A stretch of DNA of 64,000 bases, taken from contig OX638355.1 of NCBI GenBank assembly GCA_951813285.1, positions 1,335,136 through 1,399,135 on the forward strand, read 5' to 3'. The notes under the pieces are model-generated. The model did not search any database. It worked only from the letters and a program-made list of their open reading frames with translations, and had not been told where the DNA came from. The translations under genes and the position numbers were made by a program. This document shows positions 44,641-54,728 of this stretch, piece after piece (positions within the stretch are counted from its first letter, which is position 1; every line of letters starts with the position of its first letter). This stretch comes from Terriglobia bacterium (GTDB lineage: Bacteria > Acidobacteriota > Terriglobia > Versatilivoradales > Versatilivoraceae).

Positions 44641-47600
44641 ATGAAACGCAATTGCAGGCTCACGGTCGTCGGAATTTGGATCTGTTTGGTGCTGCCCCTG
44701 CTCGTCGGGGAGGCCACAGCACAGATACGTATTTCAAAGTCGCGCCTGACCATCGACGAGGGTGGAAAAGGCTCCTACAAGGTGTATCTGGGTGCGAAAC
44801 CGTCTGCCGAAATCACCCTGGACATCGAGACCAGCAACAGCGACGTACGGGTCAAGCCCGAGTCGGTGATCTTCGCTCCGGTCGATTGGAACAAAGCCCG
44901 GGAAATCACGATCGAGGCGATCAAGGATGCCGATGCCGACGATGACCGCGCCACCGTGAGTCATTCCCTTCGCGGGGTTTCCAAAGGGGGAAAGGCTTCG
45001 GCAAGCCGGCAGCCAGTCACTGCCACAGCCCTTCCAAACCTGACCGTAGTTGTGCGGGACCGATTTGTCCCCAGCCACGAAGTCAATATCAGCCCCTCCT
45101 CGGGACTCTCCATTCGCAAGGGGGGTAGTGGCGCCTACAGCGTATCGTTGACCGAGAATCCCAGTGCATCGGTGACCGTCCGGGCCTCAAGCAGCCGGAG
45201 CGATGTCCGAGTATCTCCATCCTCGCTGACGTTTCATGTCGGGACCTGGAACAGTACTCAGAGGTTTACGGTTTCTGTAGACGCTGGCGCCACCAGTACC
45301 GGTGCAACCATCAGCCACTCGGCCACCAGCGAAGATATCAACTACCAGGGGCTGACCATTGACAGCCTGCCGGTGACGGTCCTGCAGCCAGCAGCCGGAA
45401 TCACGCAACCGCCATCGAGTACGAAGGTGCTCGTCGGACAGACCAAGACCTTCTACAGCCCGCAACTGAGGAGCCAGCCCGCTAACAGCGTAACCATTGA
45501 CGCATCCAGCCAGGCCAAGGGTACTGCCAGGGTAACCGGTTCAAAGAGCTTCGGTACCGGCAACTGGAACACGGCACAGGCTTTCAAAGTGACCGGGCAG
45601 AGCGTGGGGAGCACTACCATCACTTATGACGTGGACAGTAGCGATTCTCGATATGACGGCTACGAATTGAACAGCACCTCAGTGACTGTCGAGGCAACCA
45701 CGATAAGCTGCGGGGCCGATGACACCAACATCCAACTTGGCGGCTCTTCAACGCTGAGTTGGAAAAGCACCAATGCCAATAGCGTCTCCATCGACCAGGG
45801 CGTTGGGTCGGTTTCGGTCGACAGCCAGGAGGGTAAGGCCGTTACACCTCCTCAGCCTGGCGCGGCCGAATCCTCCAAATCTACAACCTACCGGTTTACC
45901 GCCGCGGGTGGAGGCAATCCCGGCACCTGCAGCGTAACGTTAACCGTTTGGCGGCCGCCGAGTGTGGATCGATTCAGCGCCGACCCGGCTACGCTGAGAA
46001 AGCAGCAGACCACAAGGCTGATCTGGTCTACCAGCCACGCCTCGGGCGCCTCCATCGACCAGGGAGTCGGGACGGTTCCGGTTGACAGCTCTGAGGGGGG
46101 TGGAGGCGTTACTCCTTCACAACCGTCGACAGCCGAGACCTCCAGGAGTACGCGCTACAGGCTGACGGCCTCGAATCCAGCCTATACCGGCGCCGGTGCA
46201 GCCACCGCAACTGTCTCGGTTACGGTTTGGAACCGGCCGAGCGTGGACAGTTTCACCGCGTCGCCTTCGACCATCGATGAAGGTGAAGATTCCAGTCTGA
46301 AATGGACCACTACCCGCGCCACCAAGATTTCCATTGACCAGGGAGTCGGCTCGGTGTCCGTCGATGACAAATCCGGAAACACCAAGGTAAGCCCCGATCA
46401 AACCACAACGTACACCCTTACTGCTTCGAACCCGGGCTACACTGGTACTCATGCCGTGACTGACACCGTTCGCGTCACCGTTCGCTCCCCATCCACATCC
46501 CCGCCCCCGCCCGCACCCCCAACTCCCGGTCTTTCCGTCTCACCCACCACACTCAATATTACTGAAGGAGCAACCGGAAAAACCTACAGAGTGAGGTTGA
46601 GAACGCAGCCGAGCGACGATGTCACCGTAGCAGTGGAAATCGAGTCCGGAGGAGACTCTCGGGTCCAGTCAAGCACATCCTCCCTCACCTTTACCACCAC
46701 CGACTGGAACAGGAATCAAGACGTTCAGGTCTCCGCGGAGGAACAGTCAGGCACGGCAACCGGTCAGGCAAGGATTGCCAATACACCCCCTTCGTCCTAT
46801 GGCGGCTCTGCCGTTGAGGTCACGGTCAACGTTGCCGACGACGATACCGACGGATGCGGGGCGACCGTCACACCCACTCGCCTCGCTATCGATGAAGGTG
46901 AAAGCAATGGCAGCTACTACGATGTGGTGTTGACTGCAAGGCCGACGGCCAGCGTCACTATCACGCTCGACCTGACAGGGGACCCCAGCGCCTCTGCAGA
47001 CAAATCCTCCCTCACTTTCACCAGAGAGGACTGGAGTACTTCCCAACGCGTAACGATCGCCGCAGGTGAGGATGACGATGCTTCCGACGGCAGGGTAACC
47101 ATCGCCCACAGGGCATCCAGTATCGATGAGGGTTGTTCCGGCATATCCATCTCCAGTGTGTCCGTGAACATCCGTGACAACGACGAGCCGCCACCGCTGC
47201 CAGCAATCACCCTTTCGAGTGACGGGACCAGCGTTTCGGAACCGGACGGGACTGCCACGGTCACCGCTGCGGTTGCCGGCGGTGAAGAGCCAGCTGATGA
47301 CTTGACGATCAACCTGACCCATTCAGGTCGTGCTGCCAACGGAGCCGACTATAGGGTTGCCACGCTGACCATTGAAAGCGGGGCAACCTCCGGTGAAGCG
47401 GAGTTGACCGTCCTCGATGACCCTGTTGTCGAGGGCACCGAGGAGATAAGACTCATCGCTGGCGCCGACGGCTACCGGGACAGCGCCCCGCTCTCCATGA
47501 ATCTGACCGATGACGATTCGGCCGGCGTGTCGATCGCGCCAACGGAACTGACCATCGCCGAAGGAGGCAGCAATAGCTACAGGGTGGTATTGACCTCGCA

Positions 47601-50600
47601 ACCTTCCCACGACGTGACGGTCACCATCAGTCGCAGCGGAGACGGGGACGTCAGCATCGATGACCAGGAACTGACCTTCAGTGACTCCGACTGGGACACG
47701 GCCCAGTCGGTGACAGTTTCGGCCGTCCAGGACGACGATGCCAGGGACGACGGGGCTACACTCCGCCACACCGTTGCCAGCACCGACTCGGACTACAACG
47801 GGATCACGGTTTCGGAGGTGGCCGTTACCGTCACCGACGACGAGACCGCGGGCGTTTCGATCACGCCAACGGAGCTGGCCATTGCCGAGGGAAGCAGCGA
47901 CAGCTACAGGGTGGTCCTGACCTCACAACCTACCCACGATGTCACCATTTCGATCAGTCACAGCGGGGATGCCGACATCAGCACCGATGACCAGGAACTG
48001 ACCTTCAGTGACTCCGACTGGGAGACGGCACAGACGGTAACAGTTTCGGCCGCCCAGGACGACGATGCCAGGGACGACGGGGCTGCACTCCGCCACACCG
48101 TTTCCAGCACCGACTCGGACTACAACGGCATCACGGTTTCGGAGGTGGTCGTTGCCGTCAACGACGACGAGACCGCCGGCGTGTCGATCACGCCAGCGAA
48201 GCTGACGATTGCCGAAGGAGGCAGCGACAGCTACGAGGTAGTCCTGACCTCTGAGCCCTCCCACGACGTGACCATCACCATCACTCGCAACGGGGATGGA
48301 GACATTGGCTTCGATGACCAGGAGTTGACTTTTAGTGACTCCGACTGGGACGCGGCGCAGAGGGTGACGGTCTCGACCGCCCAGGACGACGATGCCAGGG
48401 ACGACGGGGCTGCACTCCGCCACACCGTTTCCAGCACCGACTCGGACTACAACGGCATCACGGTTTCGGAGGTGGTCGTTGCCGTCAACGACGACGAGAC
48501 CGCCGGCGTGTCGATCACGCCAGCGAAGCTGACGATTGCCGAAGGAGGCAGCGACAGCTACGAGGTAGTCCTGACCTCTGAGCCCTCCCACGACGTGACC
48601 ATCACCATCACTCGCAGCGGGGATGGAGACATTGGCTTCGATGACCAGGAGTTGACTTTTAGTGACTCCGACTGGGACGCGGCGCAGAGGGTGACGGTCT
48701 CGACCGCCCAGGACGACGATGCCAGGGACGACGGGGCTGCACTCCGCCACACCGTTTCCAGCACCGACTCGGACTACAACGGCATCACGGTTTCGGAGGT
48801 GGTCGTTGCCGTCAACGACGACGAGACCGCCGGCGTGTCGATCACGCCAGCGAAGCTGACGATTGCCGAAGGAGGCAGCGACAGCTACGAGGTAGTCCTG
48901 ACCTCTGAGCCCTCCCACGACGTGACCATCACCATCACTCGCAGCGGGGATGGAGACATTGGCTTCGATGACCAGGAGTTGACTTTTAGTGACTCCGACT
49001 GGGACGCGGCGCAGAGGGTGACGGTCTCGGCCGCCCAGGACGACGATGCCAGGGACGACGGGGCTACACTCCGCCACACCGTTGCCAGCACCGACTCGGA
49101 CTACAGCGGCATCACGGTTTCGGAGGTGGTCGTTGCCGTCAACGACGACGAGACCGCCGGCGTGTCGATCACGCCAACGGAGCTGGCCATTGCCGAGGGA
49201 AGCAGCGACAGCTATGAGGTGGTTTTGACCTCACAACCCTCCCACGATGTCACCATTTCGATCAGTCACAGCGGGGACGCCGACATCGGCATCGACGACC
49301 AGGAACTGACCTTCAGTGACTCCGACTGGGACGCGGCGCAGAGGGTGACGGTCTCGGCCGCCCAGGACGACGATGCCAGGGACGACGGGGCTACACTCCG
49401 CCACACCGTTGCCAGCACCGACTCGGACTACGGCGGCATCGCCGTTGCGGATGTGGACGTGACCGTCAACGACGACGAGACGGCCGGTGTGTCGATCACG
49501 CCAACGCAATTGACCATTGCCGAAGGAGCCAGCAACAGCTACCGGGTGGTATTAACCTCCCAACCCTCCCACGACGTGACGGTCACCATCAGTCACAGCG
49601 GAGACCCGGACATCGGCGTCAGGCAAGGAACCTTGACCTTTACCGGAGCGAATTGGAACAAACCTCAGGCCGTAACCATCGAAGCCTCCCCCGACGATGA
49701 CGCAGTCGATGACAGCGCCACGCTGGCCCATTCTGCCGGGAGCTCAGATGGGGCTTATGATGCCTTGATTCTAAACGATGTACAGATCTCTGTGAGGGAT
49801 GATGACAGTGCCGGGGTCAGGATAACGCCCGCCAAATTGTCTATTCCTGAAGGGGCATGGGGAACCTACAACGTTGTGCTGACAAGCAGGCCCTCAAACT
49901 CCGTCATTCTCGAAGTGAGTAGTGGCAACGATGACGTGACCCCGTCGCCAGTCTCGCTGAATTTTGCCCCCAGGGATTGGAACGTTCCCCGGGCCGTGCA
50001 AGCACGGGCGGCTCAGGATGACGATGCCCGGGACGAAACGGCCCGGTTCAGCCATGCCGCCGCCAGTGCGGACCCAACCTACCAGGGAATTCCCGTGGAG
50101 GGGGTTGCGATTACGGTCAGCGACAATGACTCCGCCCGTGTGAAGGTCACGCCGACCCGACTGGAAATGCCCGAGGACGCCTCCACAACCTATAGGGTGG
50201 CGCTGACCTCGAGGCCATCCCAGCCGGTTGTCGTCGAGCTTAGCCATAGCGGCGATCCGGACATATCCGCCAATGTGGCCCAGGTTATCTTTGAACCCTC
50301 GGAATGGGATCACCCGGGTACTGTGACGGTTCAAGCCTCGCGGGATCCGGATGCAGTCGACGACACCGCTACCTTGAGGCACTCCGCCAGCAGTTCCGAT
50401 TCGACCTATGACGGTTCACCTGTCGAACCGGTGCGGATCACGGTTGGAGACCTTGATTCGGCAGGCGTGAGTATCACTCCCCTAAACCTCACCATCCACG
50501 AGGGGGATTCCCGGACCTACACCGTGGTGCTGACGTCCAAGCCATCTCAGGATGTCGTGGTTGAGGTTAGCCGACGCGGAGACGAGGACGTGGTCCCCCA

Positions 50601-52818
50601 GACCGACTCTTTGAGCTTTAACGTTTCAAACTGGAGTGAACCTCAGGCAGTCACCGTTCAAACCTTGCAGGATCCGGACGCCAGGAACGACACCGCTACC
50701 CTGTTCCACTCAACCACGAGCTCGGACGCAGCCTATCGTGGTTTGACGGTCTCGGATGTTTCGGTTTCAGTCATTGACGACGACACCACCGGGGTGAACG
50801 TCTCTCCACTCGAACTCACCATGGTGGAGGGAACTTCCAAGATCTGCAAGGTAGCGCTGACAAGCAAGCCCTCGGCGGCGGTCCGTCTCTCCCTGAGCAC
50901 CAACAATAACGACCTCTCGCCATCGCCGGCCTCGCTGACCTTCACCCCCACAAGCTGGTCCACTGTTCACGAGGTAAGGTTGCCGATTGCCCAGGATGCC
51001 GATGCCACCGATGAGGTAGCCATCTTGACCCTTGCAGCCTCCAGTCCCGATCCCGCCTACCACGGGATTCCCGTTCCTTCCGTTTCGGTCGATATTACCG
51101 ACGACGACAGCGCCGGCGTCAAAGTCGTGCCCAATCCGCACATGAGCGTTCCCGAAGGGGAATCCGCAAGCTATTCCGTCGTTCTACTCTCTCAGCCTAT
51201 GGCCGCCGTGGCTGTGGCAATCTCAAGCTCCAACCCCCGGATGCTGGCCGCCACCTTGGATGAGGTGATCTTTACCCGGGACAATTGGAGCATCCCTCAA
51301 AGCGTGGGGTTTGATACTTTTCACGACGACAATACCTTGGATGAAGATGAAGTGTTCAGCCATAGCGCCAAGAGTTTCGATCCAAACTACAAAAGCATCT
51401 CCGTCAGGCCACTGTTGGTTAGCATTATCGACCGCACCGCCGAAAAACTGACCCACACACTTCCTGTTCTCTTGTCGGCCATGTCAGGAGCGCTGGCGGA
51501 GAGCGTTCAAACAGCCGTTGAATCCCGTTTCGAACGCCGGCGCCAGTTGCAACGCATGAAACAGGAACAGGGCTGGTGGATGCCCACCTTTTATCAGGAT
51601 CGATCCCAACATTCACCGGGATTCGATCCTTCCGGCGGACCAGAGAAGGGACCGGTCCTTTCTCGGACTTCATTCGGCTTACCTATCGCAGGCAATTCCT
51701 TCGGGGGGAGCTACTGGAGACCCGTGTTGTGGGGCCATGGCGATTTCCAGCACTTCGACGGCAACAGTACCCTGGTTGACTTCCGAGGCGGACTGAGAGC
51801 GACTCACGTCGGAATGGATCTTTTTTCCAACCGCCAGGTGCTGGCCGGCCTTTCCTTTGCGCGAAGCTGGGGTGCAATGAGTTATAGCGACGACCGAGAG
51901 GGGCGACTGGCAGCCAGTTTCAACACGCTCCATCCCTATCTGTACTGGCAGCCGCACCGTCGCCTCAGCCTTTGGGGGATCGGCGGCACGGGACGCGGCG
52001 CCGTGGATCTCATGGACCCCCGACTGGCGCACGTCTTCGATGCCGAATTCCGGATGTGGACCGTGGGGCTGCGCTCCCTTCTGACCAAGCCCGGCAAGAA
52101 TGAGATGGCATTTCGTCTGGATGGATTCATGTCCGACATAGGGATCGACCCTTATGAGCGGATTGGTGAGGTGTATGGGAGCGCGTCGCGAGCACGGGCC
52201 ATGCTGGAGGTGGTCCACCAGCGCGGCGGCAGGAAACGCTCCTTCAGCCTGAAGGGTGAGCTCGGTGGGCGCCTGGATCGAGGGGAAGCGGTGCACGGTA
52301 CGGCCATGGAAACCGGTCTGCGCCTGGGTTTCATCGACAACCCCACCGGTCTTGACTTGGCCCTGCAAGGTCGAATGCTGCTTCTTCACGATGGGGGCTA
52401 CAAGGACTGGGGAGGCGGACTGCAGGCGAGTTGGGATCCGGGAAACAAGCGGCGGGGTCTGCGGATGTCAGCCGCCGCCTCCCATGGACAAAATGGCGGG
52501 GGTGTAGCGGCTTTGTGGGACTATGGCTATGCGTCTGGCCGGGGAAGGGGTTTTTCGGGCAATCCTGCTCCCGTGAACCGGATCGAAAGCGAAGGCGCCT
52601 ACGGCGTAGAGGTTCTACGGGGAAGGGGACTGCTGACGCCCTTCAGCCGTCTCCGCTGGTCCAGACACGGCAAGGAAATAGGCGTTGGGAGCGAGTTCGG
52701 CCTTCAGCCCCCCACTCCCGACACCAACCCTTTGAACCTGGAGCTGGAAGGCACTCGAGGCAAGAGCAGCCGGGGTGCGGACATGGGGGTCCGCATCCGC
52801 ATGTCCATTCCGTTCTGA
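44641..52818 (+). CDS. Giant Calx-beta-like repeat adhesin with autotransporter-type barrel
   Basis: The 2725-residue protein has a signal peptide (LTVVGIWICLVLPLLVGEATA). The passenger contains Calx-beta-like domains near residues 29-250, three Ig-like repeats with SIDQGVGSVSVD-type motifs (about 353-616), further Calx-beta-like domains, and twelve tandem units of about 109 residues (about 960-2260). Each unit has the pattern E-G-x-S-x-x-Y-x-V-V-L-T-S-x-P-S and D-D-D-A-x-D-D. A helical linker (ALAESVQTAVESRFERRRQL) precedes a beta-barrel at about 2343-2725 ending MSIPF, with the terminal aromatic residue of outer-membrane proteins. It is predicted to be self-displayed at the cell surface and to bind calcium. 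It follows the T4SS operon on the same strand. Confidence 0.88.
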   Translation: MKRNCRLTVVGIWICLVLPLLVGEATAQIRISKSRLTIDEGGKGSYKVYLGAKPSAEITLDIETSNSDVRVKPESVIFAPVDWNKAREITIEAIKDADADDDRATVSHSLRGVSKGGKASASRQPVTATALPNLTVVVRDRFVPSHEVNISPSSGLSIRKGGSGAYSVSLTENPSASVTVRASSSRSDVRVSPSSLTFHVGTWNSTQRFTVSVDAGATSTGATISHSATSEDINYQGLTIDSLPVTVLQPAAGITQPPSSTKVLVGQTKTFYSPQLRSQPANSVTIDASSQAKGTARVTGSKSFGTGNWNTAQAFKVTGQSVGSTTITYDVDSSDSRYDGYELNSTSVTVEATTISCGADDTNIQLGGSSTLSWKSTNANSVSIDQGVGSVSVDSQEGKAVTPPQPGAAESSKSTTYRFTAAGGGNPGTCSVTLTVWRPPSVDRFSADPATLRKQQTTRLIWSTSHASGASIDQGVGTVPVDSSEGGGGVTPSQPSTAETSRSTRYRLTASNPAYTGAGAATATVSVTVWNRPSVDSFTASPSTIDEGEDSSLKWTTTRATKISIDQGVGSVSVDDKSGNTKVSPDQTTTYTLTASNPGYTGTHAVTDTVRVTVRSPSTSPPPPAPPTPGLSVSPTTLNITEGATGKTYRVRLRTQPSDDVTVAVEIESGGDSRVQSSTSSLTFTTTDWNRNQDVQVSAEEQSGTATGQARIANTPPSSYGGSAVEVTVNVADDDTDGCGATVTPTRLAIDEGESNGSYYDVVLTARPTASVTITLDLTGDPSASADKSSLTFTREDWSTSQRVTIAAGEDDDASDGRVTIAHRASSIDEGCSGISISSVSVNIRDNDEPPPLPAITLSSDGTSVSEPDGTATVTAAVAGGEEPADDLTINLTHSGRAANGADYRVATLTIESGATSGEAELTVLDDPVVEGTEEIRLIAGADGYRDSAPLSMNLTDDDSAGVSIAPTELTIAEGGSNSYRVVLTSQPSHDVTVTISRSGDGDVSIDDQELTFSDSDWDTAQSVTVSAVQDDDARDDGATLRHTVASTDSDYNGITVSEVAVTVTDDETAGVSITPTELAIAEGSSDSYRVVLTSQPTHDVTISISHSGDADISTDDQELTFSDSDWETAQTVTVSAAQDDDARDDGAALRHTVSSTDSDYNGITVSEVVVAVNDDETAGVSITPAKLTIAEGGSDSYEVVLTSEPSHDVTITITRNGDGDIGFDDQELTFSDSDWDAAQRVTVSTAQDDDARDDGAALRHTVSSTDSDYNGITVSEVVVAVNDDETAGVSITPAKLTIAEGGSDSYEVVLTSEPSHDVTITITRSGDGDIGFDDQELTFSDSDWDAAQRVTVSTAQDDDARDDGAALRHTVSSTDSDYNGITVSEVVVAVNDDETAGVSITPAKLTIAEGGSDSYEVVLTSEPSHDVTITITRSGDGDIGFDDQELTFSDSDWDAAQRVTVSAAQDDDARDDGATLRHTVASTDSDYSGITVSEVVVAVNDDETAGVSITPTELAIAEGSSDSYEVVLTSQPSHDVTISISHSGDADIGIDDQELTFSDSDWDAAQRVTVSAAQDDDARDDGATLRHTVASTDSDYGGIAVADVDVTVNDDETAGVSITPTQLTIAEGASNSYRVVLTSQPSHDVTVTISHSGDPDIGVRQGTLTFTGANWNKPQAVTIEASPDDDAVDDSATLAHSAGSSDGAYDALILNDVQISVRDDDSAGVRITPAKLSIPEGAWGTYNVVLTSRPSNSVILEVSSGNDDVTPSPVSLNFAPRDWNVPRAVQARAAQDDDARDETARFSHAAASADPTYQGIPVEGVAITVSDNDSARVKVTPTRLEMPEDASTTYRVALTSRPSQPVVVELSHSGDPDISANVAQVIFEPSEWDHPGTVTVQASRDPDAVDDTATLRHSASSSDSTYDGSPVEPVRITVGDLDSAGVSITPLNLTIHEGDSRTYTVVLTSKPSQDVVVEVSRRGDEDVVPQTDSLSFNVSNWSEPQAVTVQTLQDPDARNDTATLFHSTTSSDAAYRGLTVSDVSVSVIDDDTTGVNVSPLELTMVEGTSKICKVALTSKPSAAVRLSLSTNNNDLSPSPASLTFTPTSWSTVHEVRLPIAQDADATDEVAILTLAASSPDPAYHGIPVPSVSVDITDDDSAGVKVVPNPHMSVPEGESASYSVVLLSQPMAAVAVAISSSNPRMLAATLDEVIFTRDNWSIPQSVGFDTFHDDNTLDEDEVFSHSAKSFDPNYKSISVRPLLVSIIDRTAEKLTHTLPVLLSAMSGALAESVQTAVESRFERRRQLQRMKQEQGWWMPTFYQDRSQHSPGFDPSGGPEKGPVLSRTSFGLPIAGNSFGGSYWRPVLWGHGDFQHFDGNSTLVDFRGGLRATHVGMDLFSNRQVLAGLSFARSWGAMSYSDDREGRLAASFNTLHPYLYWQPHRRLSLWGIGGTGRGAVDLMDPRLAHVFDAEFRMWTVGLRSLLTKPGKNEMAFRLDGFMSDIGIDPYERIGEVYGSASRARAMLEVVHQRGGRKRSFSLKGELGGRLDRGEAVHGTAMETGLRLGFIDNPTGLDLALQGRMLLLHDGGYKDWGGGLQASWDPGNKRRGLRMSAAASHGQNGGGVAALWDYGYASGRGRGFSGNPAPVNRIESEGAYGVEVLRGRGLLTPFSRLRWSRHGKEIGVGSEFGLQPPTPDTNPLNLELEGTRGKSSRGADMGVRIRMSIPF
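47521..49809. repeat. Seven 327-base tandem repeats within the giant gene
   Basis: Units begin at 47521, 47848, 48175, 48502, 48829, 49156 and 49483, each exactly 327 bases (109 codons). The third, fourth and fifth units are almost identical at the DNA level; the outer ones are more diverged. Five further units downstream are recognisable only as protein. The exact period and near identity indicate recent duplication by unequal crossing-over or gene conversion, and assembly here may have collapsed copies. Confidence 0.95.
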
Positions 52819-52857
52819 GCCCGGCCCCACCCGGCGGGAAGCTCAAACCCATCGCCC

Positions 52858-53079
52858 TCAACCCGCCCTGAACCGTACCGGCAGCGACTTCGGGGCGCGC
52901 AGCGAGACGCCCTCCTGCCACTCCGGGGCCGGATTCTCCAGTTGCAGATCCGGCAGGCGGAGCAGGGCCAGGAAGGCGATTTGCCCTTCGATGCGGGCCA
53001 GGGGCGCCCCCAGGCAGTGGTGGACGCCGTAGCCGAAGGCCACGTGGCGGTTGTTGCGGCGGAAGATGTCGAATGCCAT
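52858..53079 (-). pseudogene. C-terminal fragment of a cytochrome P450
   Basis: The frame encodes MAFDIFRRNNRHVAFGYGVH, then HCLGAPLARIEGQIAF, followed by PEWQEGVSLRAPKSLPVRFR. This is the haem-binding loop F-G-x-G-x-H-x-C-L-G with the axial cysteine, and the normal P450 C-terminus. About 330 N-terminal residues, including the I-helix and E-x-x-R motifs, are absent from the 80 bases upstream before the next gene. It is therefore a truncated gene, converging on the giant adhesin gene. Confidence 0.8.
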
Positions 53080-53161
53080 GGTGGATCGCTGCGCCTGAGC
53101 CTCCGGATTCTACAGCCCCGCCCGCGCTCCGTGGCCGGTCTTCCGTCGGCTTCGGTCCGTC

Positions 53162-54727
53162 TCAAGCCGGACTTTCCTCGTACAGGAACCGCATTCTGCG
53201 GGCCGCCAGCATGCAGCCGCCCAGCAGAAGGATGAGGAACGCGTAGCCCCACACCCCCTGGTAGCTTCCCATGGCCCTGACGGCGGTGAACAGGAAGGCG
53301 CTGCCCGCCAACAGGTTGACGGCCTGGAGGAATGCGGGAGCGCGTAGGGGCCGTGGGAGAAACCTTCGGTCGGCCCAGATGTTGGCGAAACAGAAGAAGC
53401 TGGCCACGAAGCTGGTGAAGATGCCTGCCGGGGTGACGATGTCCAGCAGGTCGAACCCCGGCTCCACAGCCCCGGTTTGCTGCAGCCGGCGGAGGGTCCA
53501 GAGAATGATCAGGGCCGGGATGAGCGTCCAGCCGATGGCGGCGGCCCGAACCAGCCGGGGTTTCAGCCGGCGCCCCAGGGCGGGCACGCTTTCCAGGTAG
53601 GCGGACCAGAGCCGGTAGGCCATCTCCGGGCCGCCCAGCAGAATGCCGAAGAAAGCCAGGAAGATGGCCAGGTCGTAGAGCGGCTTGAGCCAGGCGGCCA
53701 GGCCGGTCAGGAAGGCCGCCTGGTGGCTGACCAGCTCCAGTCCGTCCGGGACCAGCCGCTGCGGCTGCAGGATGAGCGCTCCCATGAGGGTAAAGGCCAC
53801 CGCGATCAGGACCACGCAGACGAAGCTGGTGACCGTGTCGATCAGCGCCGCCCGGATCCATATCCGGCCCGTGTGGTCCCTGCGGGCAGCCACCTCCCGC
53901 AGTTGACTGCCGGCCACGGGCGGCAGGTGGCTGCGCCCCCAGCGTTTTTCCCGCAGGAAGGCCGCGTAGGCAAGGTAGTCTTCCGTACCCCCGCCGATGA
54001 CGGCCACGTAGACCAGCACTTCCACCCATTCGGAGCGCTGGCTCAGCTTGGGAACCACCTGGAAGGCCCAGTCGGGGTACTGCAGCGCTTGGGGAATCAG
54101 GAATCCCTTGAGGGCCGCCAGCCAGTCGGGCCGCACGAAGAATACGGCCACGAAGACCGCCAGCAGCATGATGGCCAGGATGAGGAGCTGTGCCTTTTCC
54201 AGAAAATGGTAGCCGCCCCGCCAGAGGAGGGCGATGGCCACCAGCGCCCAGGTGGTGGCCCAGAAGCAGTGGTCGGCGACCCCCGAGACCTGGGCGCTGT
54301 GGGTTCCCAGAATCCCCGACAGCCAGGCGTACCAGAGCGGCAGGCAGAGCACGGACACCGCCACGATGGCCAGGGGAAGCCATCCGCGGGGGCCGGGCAG
54401 GTGGGTCCAGCGCTGAAATGGATGGGCGCCGCTGAGGATCATGTGGCGCATGCTGGCATAGGCCATGCCCCACTTAAGCAGGGCAACGGCCGGGAAGATC
54501 CACAGTAGCTGATAGCCGAACAGGGCGCCGCCCCGGGAGGGGAAGACGATCTCTCCGCTGCCCACCGTCACCGAGGCCACGATGGCGCCCGGGCCGAAGA
54601 AACGGAACCAGGCCAGGGGGTTGCGCGACCACAGCGCCGCCGGGGGATCGTCGATGCGCGGCTCTTGCCGGGCCGCTTGGTCCGCGGGCGGGCCGCCGCC
54701 GGATGCTTCCGATTCCGGATGAGGCAT
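53162..54727 (-). CDS. Nramp-like permease without the canonical metal-site motifs
   Basis: The 521-residue protein has about 11-12 transmembrane helices and opens, after a soluble Pro-rich N-terminus, with FFGPGAIVASVTVGSGEIVF. This is the Nramp helix 1 position, but the D-P-G-N metal motif is replaced by VGSGE, and no M-P-H appears in helix 6. Such divergent Nramp relatives are common in Planctomycetota-type genomes and their substrate is unknown. The gene starts one base after the stop of an SSS symporter, so both form an operon. A related permease is encoded at 58053-59936. Confidence 0.75.
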   Translation of the reverse strand: MPHPESEASGGGPPADQAARQEPRIDDPPAALWSRNPLAWFRFFGPGAIVASVTVGSGEIVFPSRGGALFGYQLLWIFPAVALLKWGMAYASMRHMILSGAHPFQRWTHLPGPRGWLPLAIVAVSVLCLPLWYAWLSGILGTHSAQVSGVADHCFWATTWALVAIALLWRGGYHFLEKAQLLILAIMLLAVFVAVFFVRPDWLAALKGFLIPQALQYPDWAFQVVPKLSQRSEWVEVLVYVAVIGGGTEDYLAYAAFLREKRWGRSHLPPVAGSQLREVAARRDHTGRIWIRAALIDTVTSFVCVVLIAVAFTLMGALILQPQRLVPDGLELVSHQAAFLTGLAAWLKPLYDLAIFLAFFGILLGGPEMAYRLWSAYLESVPALGRRLKPRLVRAAAIGWTLIPALIILWTLRRLQQTGAVEPGFDLLDIVTPAGIFTSFVASFFCFANIWADRRFLPRPLRAPAFLQAVNLLAGSAFLFTAVRAMGSYQGVWGYAFLILLLGGCMLAARRMRFLYEESPA

Positions 54728-54728
54728 G

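Noticed and set aside
47923-49077. 384-codon minus-strand frame with internal repeats
   Set aside because: Its repeats only mirror the 327-base repeats of the giant adhesin on the other strand.
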